The notes under the pieces were generated by a model. It did not search any database. It had not been told where the DNA came from and was given only the letters and a program-made list of their open reading frames with translations. The position numbers were made by a program, and so were the translations under genes. A stretch of 11,230 nucleotides of DNA, taken from positions 1-11,230 of the forward strand of contig QLUB01000063.1 of assembly GCA_018725205.1 (NCBI GenBank), given 5' to 3'. Source of the DNA: a candidate division NPL-UPA2 bacterium. Its GTDB lineage: Bacteria; Bacillota; UBA994. Within the stretch, counting starts at the first letter, position 1. Each line of letters opens with the position of its first letter. Of the stretch, positions 6,927 through 11,230 are shown one piece after another.

Positions 6927-7773
6927 GCAAACGCGACAGGAGACCCCGTTGCTTAGTGTCCGCAATTTAAGCAAGATCTACGGTTCAGGCTGCGGGCTTT
7001 GTTTAGAGTTGACCGGACCGGGGGTGGGCAGCAATATTTGCCCGAAGTGCCATTCTATTGTGGCTTGTGCGCGCATTGACCTCGATGTTTACCCAGGAGA
7101 AATTGTCGGCATCGTAGGTGAAAGCGGGTCGGGAAAGAGCACGCTCATCAAGCTGTTGCACTTTGATCAAGAGCCCACCTCCGGTTACGCCTATGTGCAA
7201 GGCTTTGAGGATGGCCAGGTAGACATGTTCGCAGTGAGTAATCAGAAAAAGAGGTGGCTTCGCAACCACCAATTGGGCATTGTCTATCAGAACCCAAATG
7301 CCGGGTTAAACATGGAGTTTTCCTGCGGAGGAAACATTGCCGATAAGCTAATCGCGGCTGATTGGTACAACTACACACGCATACGATCTAGGGCAACGGA
7401 GCTCATGCAAAAAACTGAGCTGCCTGTACAGCGCATGGATGAGCCCCCTAAAAGATTTAGCGGGGGCATGCAGCAGAGAGTGCAGATTGCCAAAGCGTTA
7501 GCTAACAATCCCCCCCTGCTCTTGCTAGACGAAGTCACTACGGGGCTCGATGTGTCAGTGCAGGCCCAAGTGCTGCGCCTGATACGGCAAATCCAAAGTA
7601 CGCTACAAATTGCCATGGTCGTGGTGTCGCACGACTTCGCGGTGATCCGCATGCTGACGGAAAGAACTTTGGTGATGCGAAACGGACGAGTGGTAGAAAG
7701 CGGACTGACAGATCAAGTCATGGAGGACCCCCACCATCCCTATACCCAGCTGCTGATTAACTCGATGCTCTAA
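6919..7773 (+). CDS. phnK: PhnK, C-P lyase-associated ABC-type ATPase with CxxC pair insert
   Basis: PhnK is an ABC-fold ATPase that docks on the PhnGHIJ core rather than on a membrane permease. ATG 6919 gives 284 aa, with GAGGTG at 6904-6909. An open frame extends upstream but lies in phnJ. The motifs are Walker A GESGSGKS at 67-74, signature FSGGMQQRVQIAKAL, Walker B LLLLDEVTTGLD, and the switch VVSHDF. Between the A-loop tyrosine (Tyr21) and Walker A lies an insert with cysteines at 25, 28, 41 and 44 (C-x2-C-x12-C-x2-C) plus Cys50. It resembles a zinc ribbon and is absent from E. coli PhnK as I recall it. phnL begins 11 nt downstream. Confidence 0.93.
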   Translation: MSKQTRQETPLLSVRNLSKIYGSGCGLCLELTGPGVGSNICPKCHSIVACARIDLDVYPGEIVGIVGESGSGKSTLIKLLHFDQEPTSGYAYVQGFEDGQVDMFAVSNQKKRWLRNHQLGIVYQNPNAGLNMEFSCGGNIADKLIAADWYNYTRIRSRATELMQKTELPVQRMDEPPKRFSGGMQQRVQIAKALANNPPLLLLDEVTTGLDVSVQAQVLRLIRQIQSTLQIAMVVVSHDFAVIRMLTERTLVMRNGRVVESGLTDQVMEDPHHPYTQLLINSML

Positions 7774-7784
7774 GGAGGGTCAAG

Positions 7785-8498
7785 ATGAGCGCCATTTTAC
7801 AGGTGAAAGACTTGAGCAAGGTTTTTGTTCTGCATAGCGTAGAGGGGAAGCGCATCGTGGGCTGCCAGCAGGTGGGGTTTACGGTGCGAGCCGGCGAGTT
7901 TGTTGGCATAACCGGCAACAGCGGCGGCGGGAAAACAACCATACTGAAGTGCCTATACCGCACATACCTACCTAGCAGCGGTAAAATCCTCTTTGACTCC
8001 GCGCTGTTTGGCAAAATCGACCTAGTAAACAGCACCGAGCGAGATATTATTGCCATACGTAAGCATGAAATCAGCTATGTTGCCCAATTCCTGCAGGTGT
8101 TGCCTCAGATGACAGCTCTGGAAGTGGTGGTCGAGGCGCTAACCGAACGTGGTCTCAGCTATGAACACAGTCACATTCAAGCTAGCTCCATACTGCGCCA
8201 CTTCCAGCTCCCCGGCAATCTATGGGATATTTTGCCTCACACTTTTAGCGGCGGCGAAAAGTTGCGGCTTAACTTAGCGCGGGCCATGGTTTGGCGCCCT
8301 AGACTGCTGCTCCTGGATGAGCCCACAGCCTCACTCGACGAGCAGTCAAAAATGCCGGTGCGCGACATGATCAAGGATCTCAAAGAAGCCGGGACTGCCA
8401 TGGTCGGAGTTTTTCACGACCTGTCGTTTATGAAAGACGTGGTAGACCGTCACTTTCAGATGCACCAAGGACAGCTAAGGGAGGCCGGAATAGCATGA
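7785..8498 (+). CDS. phnL: PhnL, C-P lyase-associated ABC-type ATPase
   Basis: PhnL is the second ABC-fold ATPase of the pathway. It is needed with PhnG/H/I for ribosylation of the phosphonate and associates with the core complex through PhnK. It has 237 aa from ATG 7785, behind AGGAGGGT at 7773-7780. Motifs are Walker A GNSGGGKT at 44-51 (a slightly unusual GGGK), signature TFSGGEKLRLNLARAM, Walker B LLLLDEPTASLD, and the switch GVFHDLSF. No transmembrane partner is encoded nearby apart from the import system, which has its own PhnC. Its stop overlaps the phnM start in ATGA. Confidence 0.93.
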   Translation: MSAILQVKDLSKVFVLHSVEGKRIVGCQQVGFTVRAGEFVGITGNSGGGKTTILKCLYRTYLPSSGKILFDSALFGKIDLVNSTERDIIAIRKHEISYVAQFLQVLPQMTALEVVVEALTERGLSYEHSHIQASSILRHFQLPGNLWDILPHTFSGGEKLRLNLARAMVWRPRLLLLDEPTASLDEQSKMPVRDMIKDLKEAGTAMVGVFHDLSFMKDVVDRHFQMHQGQLREAGIA

Positions 8499-9733
8499 GA
8501 CAGAAGCCTATCTTAATCACCGGGGGGCGGCTCGTCCTGCCTGACAGTGTGTTGCACGGAGATTTGCTCATCGATAACGGACGCATCGCACACATCATCC
8601 CGAAAGGAACTGCAAGCAGTAGGCAAGTGCCTAGTTTGCTGCTTGGCGAGTACAGCGTAATTGAAGCCGATGATATGTACATTTTGCCGGGAATGATTGA
8701 CATTCATAGCGACGCCATCGAGAAGGAGATTGCCCCTCGTCCCCAAGCTCACTTTCCGATTAGATCGGCGCTCTATGAATTGGAGAGGAGGGTTGCGGCC
8801 AATGGCATTACGACCATGTATCACTCGCTATCACTAGGAGGTGAAAGCGCTGTCGGCACCCGCAGGGACGCGGCGGTAGCCGAGATCATTGATAACATCA
8901 CGGTCAGGGGGCGCAACCGTTCCTTGATCCGCAATCTTGTACATCTGCGTTACGAAGTTTCCCATCTGTCCGGTATTAAACTAGTTAGGAGTCTGCTACA
9001 AGAACGACGGGTGCACCTGCTTTCCTTTATGGATCATACCCCGGGGCAGGGGCAGTACACTGTTCCCGGGACATATGAGCAGTATGCCGTCAAGACCTAT
9101 GGCTTTAGTGCCGAGGAAGCGCGGTCTATGGTCGATACCATTACGGCTAAGTCCAAAATGGTGGACTGGAGGCAACTGGAGGAAGTGGCGATGGTCGCGT
9201 ACCAGCAGGGAGTGCGTGTCGCCTCGCACGATGACGACACCCCCGAGAAGCTAGAGGCTATGTTGAAACTGGGAGTTACGGTAAGCGAATTCCCGATTAA
9301 CCTGAAGACAGCTCTTTATGCTAAAGCCAAGGGACTTCACGTAGTGGTCGGAGCGCCTAACGTAGTACGTGACGCCTCACACGGCAATAACCTAAGGGCA
9401 ATCGAGGCTATTGCGCACGGCACAGCCGATACACTTTGTTCAGATTACTATCCTCCCGCGATGCTAGCTGCCGTTTTCAAGCTTGTCGCAAAGGGTATGG
9501 CCCTGCCTAGCGCGGCGCGCATGGTTTCCCAGAATCCCGCCAAAGCGCTTGGCATCGACCAACACTACGGCTCGCTTGCGGTTGGCAAACAAGCTGACTT
9601 GTTAATGGTGGAGGTGTACGACGGGCATCCACTTGTTCACAAGACGTTCGTCGGTGGTGTGCCGGTGTACCAAGCCCAATACACGGCGCAGCAAGTGAAT
9701 GAAGTAATAGTGGGGTCTTGCGGCAATGGGTGA
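8495..9733 (+). CDS. phnM: PhnM, ribose 1-phosphonate 5-triphosphate diphosphatase
   Basis: PhnM is an amidohydrolase-fold metalloenzyme that releases pyrophosphate from alpha-D-ribose 1-phosphonate 5-triphosphate, giving the PhnJ substrate. The 412-aa protein shows GMIDIHSDAIEKE with the metal-binding HxD-type pair at His71/Asp73, FMDHTPGQGQY at 178-188, SHDDDTPE at 244-251 and the C-terminal CSDYYPPAML at 315-324. An early beta-sandwich part (about 1-65) and a late one (after 345) bracket the barrel, as usual for amidohydrolases. It is about 30 aa longer than E. coli PhnM, partly through a loop near 39-54. Its ATG overlaps the phnL stop. AAGGGAGG at 8476-8483 is the likely ribosome binding site. 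Confidence 0.94.
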   Translation: MRQKPILITGGRLVLPDSVLHGDLLIDNGRIAHIIPKGTASSRQVPSLLLGEYSVIEADDMYILPGMIDIHSDAIEKEIAPRPQAHFPIRSALYELERRVAANGITTMYHSLSLGGESAVGTRRDAAVAEIIDNITVRGRNRSLIRNLVHLRYEVSHLSGIKLVRSLLQERRVHLLSFMDHTPGQGQYTVPGTYEQYAVKTYGFSAEEARSMVDTITAKSKMVDWRQLEEVAMVAYQQGVRVASHDDDTPEKLEAMLKLGVTVSEFPINLKTALYAKAKGLHVVVGAPNVVRDASHGNNLRAIEAIAHGTADTLCSDYYPPAMLAAVFKLVAKGMALPSAARMVSQNPAKALGIDQHYGSLAVGKQADLLMVEVYDGHPLVHKTFVGGVPVYQAQYTAQQVNEVIVGSCGNG

Positions 9734-10223
9734 GCTTAACGCATGTGTGGCAAGTCCGAGGACGAGCTTCTGCATCCGCGAAGCATCCGACAAAGACCTG
9801 CTAGTAGTCCTGAGTCTGTTGCGGGAGCTTTCGCCGGAAGACGCTCCCAACCCTGAAGAGCAATATGCCAGTTGGCAGAGGATGCACCAGTACCCATACT
9901 ACAAGCTCTTTGTGGCCACTCGCAGAGCGAGAGTTGTGGGCACCTTCTGCTTGCTTATCGCTGATAATCTAGGCCACGGAGGTAGCCGTTTCGCCATCTT
10001 GGAGAACTTTGTGGTTGCTCCAACTTGTCAGAGACAGGGCCTTGGGACGCTGATGCTCCAGAGGGCCATGGAGTTAGCCCGGAAGCAGGGCTGCTACAAA
10101 ATAATGCTTTCGAGCGCAATGCATCGCTCTCAGGCTCACGAATTCTACCTGCGGGCCGGCTTCGGCCTGCATGGCCTGAGCTTCATGACCAAGCTGGATA
10201 AGGAGTGCCCTACACTATGGTGA
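9726..10223 (+). CDS. GNAT acetyltransferase, PhnO-like
   Basis: This is a GCN5-related N-acetyltransferase of 165 aa. Motif A, CQRQGLGTLM at 101-110, is the acetyl-CoA pyrophosphate-binding turn, preceded by ILENFVVAPT. The C-terminal block AMHRSQAHEFYLRAGF resembles the corresponding AHRFYLREGY-type block of E. coli PhnO. By position it is probably an aminoalkylphosphonate N-acetyltransferase, which protects against or prepares toxic aminomethyl- and 1-aminoethylphosphonates. GNAT substrates cannot be read from sequence, so that part is inference from context. ATG 9726 overlaps the end of phnM by 8 bp and has only a weak upstream GTGGGG. A slightly later start is possible, because the conserved fold begins at about residue 14. 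It overlaps the next gene by 7 bp. Confidence 0.8.
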   Translation: MGELNACVASPRTSFCIREASDKDLLVVLSLLRELSPEDAPNPEEQYASWQRMHQYPYYKLFVATRRARVVGTFCLLIADNLGHGGSRFAILENFVVAPTCQRQGLGTLMLQRAMELARKQGCYKIMLSSAMHRSQAHEFYLRAGFGLHGLSFMTKLDKECPTLW

Positions 10224-11078
10224 GGATTGGCGTAAACGCAGATGCTAGGCGGATTGACGGCAACCTGAAGACTCTGGCTGCAGATTTAGAGTACTTCTCA
10301 CAAATAGGGTTTGCCTGCGTCGAAATTCCCGTCCATGGCTTGGAGGTCGTGCGCAACGCCAGTCTTATCCCCGCAGTTATGAGAGAAGTAAAGGAGTTAC
10401 TATCTGCGTTCAATTTTCGCTATTCAGTTCATGCTCCCAATCCGCTAAACCTTATGTCGCTTGACGACCACGAAACACATCTGAGTCTGTTTCAGGCCTG
10501 CCTTGAATTTACAGGTGAAATACAGAGCAAGGTCCTAGTGTACCATGCCGGGAGGTATGTGCCCGAGGAGCAGTTTCAAGCAAGGTGCAGTCCACCGCTT
10601 ACCCCCTATGCGCGAGAAAAGATGTTAGACGTAGAAGTCGAATGTCTTTCGCGCTTGGCAGTGCAGTTACGAAATTCGCCGGTCTCAATATGCATAGAAA
10701 ACGCAAGACCCTATATCGATTGCCGTGATTACTGCTATGGGGAGAGCCTGCACAAAGCTAGTGAGGTAGTGAGATTGATCAACAGCGATAGGATAGGTGT
10801 AACTCTCGACATAGGACATGCTTTTTTGGCGGCCAAGGTGTACGGCTTTCCTCTAATGGATGAAGTCCTGGAAGTGGCGCCCTTAGTGAAACACATGCAC
10901 ATCCACGATAATGGGCAAGGGAGATATGCATCTGCCCATTGGATGGGGGAAAGTGCCGTTTTACGATATAATCTCTCAGCTTCAAGGCTACTCAGGCATG
11001 CTAATCAACGAGGTAAGGCCGCGGTACATGGCCAGCTTGAGTGAATTGCTGTCTAAATATGGCGGCGCGACCCTCTAA
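10217..11078 (+). CDS. endonuclease IV-like TIM-barrel metalloenzyme, frameshifted near 10913
   Basis: This belongs to the xylose isomerase-like/AP endonuclease 2 TIM-barrel family. ATG 10217 follows AAGGAG at 10200-10205; a GTG at 10205 sits in that site. As read, the frame drifts after HIHDN and stops at 11044 with an unrelated tail. Removing one G from GGG 10913-10915 restores GKGDMHLPIGWGKVPF and a natural end, TAA 11076-11078, giving about 286 aa. In the corrected protein every metal ligand of E. coli endonuclease IV has a counterpart: His72, His110, Glu161, Asp198, His201, His228, Asp236, His238 and Glu265. The last three lie beyond the shift. Sugar-phosphate isomerases of the same superfamily share part of this set, so the reaction is open. 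The context suggests processing of the ribose cyclic phosphate made by PhnJ. The shift is either a sequencing error or a fresh mutation. Confidence 0.85.
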
Positions 11079-11230
11079 TGCTTCGTCAATTTGACGTAGT
11101 TTTTGTAGCGCGCCTGTTCGATTTCGCCCTCACCCACAAGTCGCTTTACTTCGCAGCCCGGCTCGTGCGTAAACTCCCGCACTTTCGTCTGCCAAGTCGA
11201 TTTTGTTGATGCAGATTACGGGGACTACGT
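11075..11230 (-). pseudogene. rsgA: remnant of rsgA (ribosome small subunit-dependent GTPase A), internally deleted, cut by window edge
   Basis: Read on the - strand from the right edge, one frame gives PVICINKIDLADE, a GTPase G4 NKxD motif typical of RsgA, then stops at TGA 11132-11130. Another frame starting near 11190 gives REFTHEPGCEVKRLVGEGE and then ARYKNYVKL, which matches the RsgA C-terminus (zinc-binding H..EPGC, GEI, RYxNY), ending at TAG 11077-11075. In intact RsgA these blocks are roughly a hundred or more residues apart; here they nearly touch and are out of frame. The first two zinc cysteines, the rest of the G domain and its linker are missing. It converges on the TIM-barrel gene with a 4-bp tail overlap. 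The call rests on a short visible stretch. Confidence 0.7.

Noticed and set aside
6432..6974. - strand open frame of 180 codons antisense to phnJ and the phnK start
   Set aside because: The + strand encodes conserved PhnJ blocks through the whole interval, and the antisense translation resembles nothing.
7785..8498. PhnK/PhnL as a separate membrane ABC transporter
   Set aside because: Their motifs and position match PhnK and PhnL of the C-P lyase complex, and no additional permease is present.

Overview
The window holds a nearly complete phosphonate (C-P lyase) operon on the + strand, phnD-C-E1-E2-G-H-I-J-K-L-M, followed by a phnO-like acetyltransferase and an endonuclease IV-like TIM-barrel metalloenzyme. 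Strong AGGAGG-type ribosome binding sites, frequent GTG/TTG starts, a PhoP-box-like promoter and moderate GC suggest a Gram-positive host, most likely Bacillota (Clostridia-like). That assignment is inference.

Layout: 1-360 is upstream DNA with two weak, mutually antisense small reading frames (1-155 + and 85-339 -) and a long GC-rich hairpin (319-357). A candidate operon promoter follows, with TTAAC-like hexamers on an 11-bp grid and a TATACT box. Transport genes come next: phnD (502-1431), an intercistronic hairpin (1448-1495), phnC (1523-2290) and two related permeases (2304-3101, 3098-3883). The catalytic genes are phnG, phnH, phnI, phnJ, phnK, phnL and phnM (3901-9733). The accessory genes are a GNAT acetyltransferase (9726-10223) and the TIM-barrel gene (10217-11078), which carries a one-base frameshift near 10913-10915. 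A decayed C-terminal fragment of rsgA lies convergently on the - strand (11075-11230).

How they work together: PhnD captures phosphonate outside the membrane, and PhnC with the two permeases imports it. PhnG/H/I with PhnL couple it to ATP-derived ribose triphosphate, PhnM removes pyrophosphate, and the radical-SAM enzyme PhnJ cuts the C-P bond, leaving a 5-phosphoribosyl 1,2-cyclic phosphate. In E. coli, PhnP opens that cyclic phosphodiester. No phnP, phnN or phnF is visible here. Instead the operon ends with a protein carrying all nine metal-ligand positions of endonuclease IV, a phosphodiesterase scaffold. My main proposal is that this protein replaces PhnP, or acts on the ribose phosphate product. 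Most junctions from phnE1 onward overlap or are only a few bases apart, which suggests one translationally coupled transcription unit.
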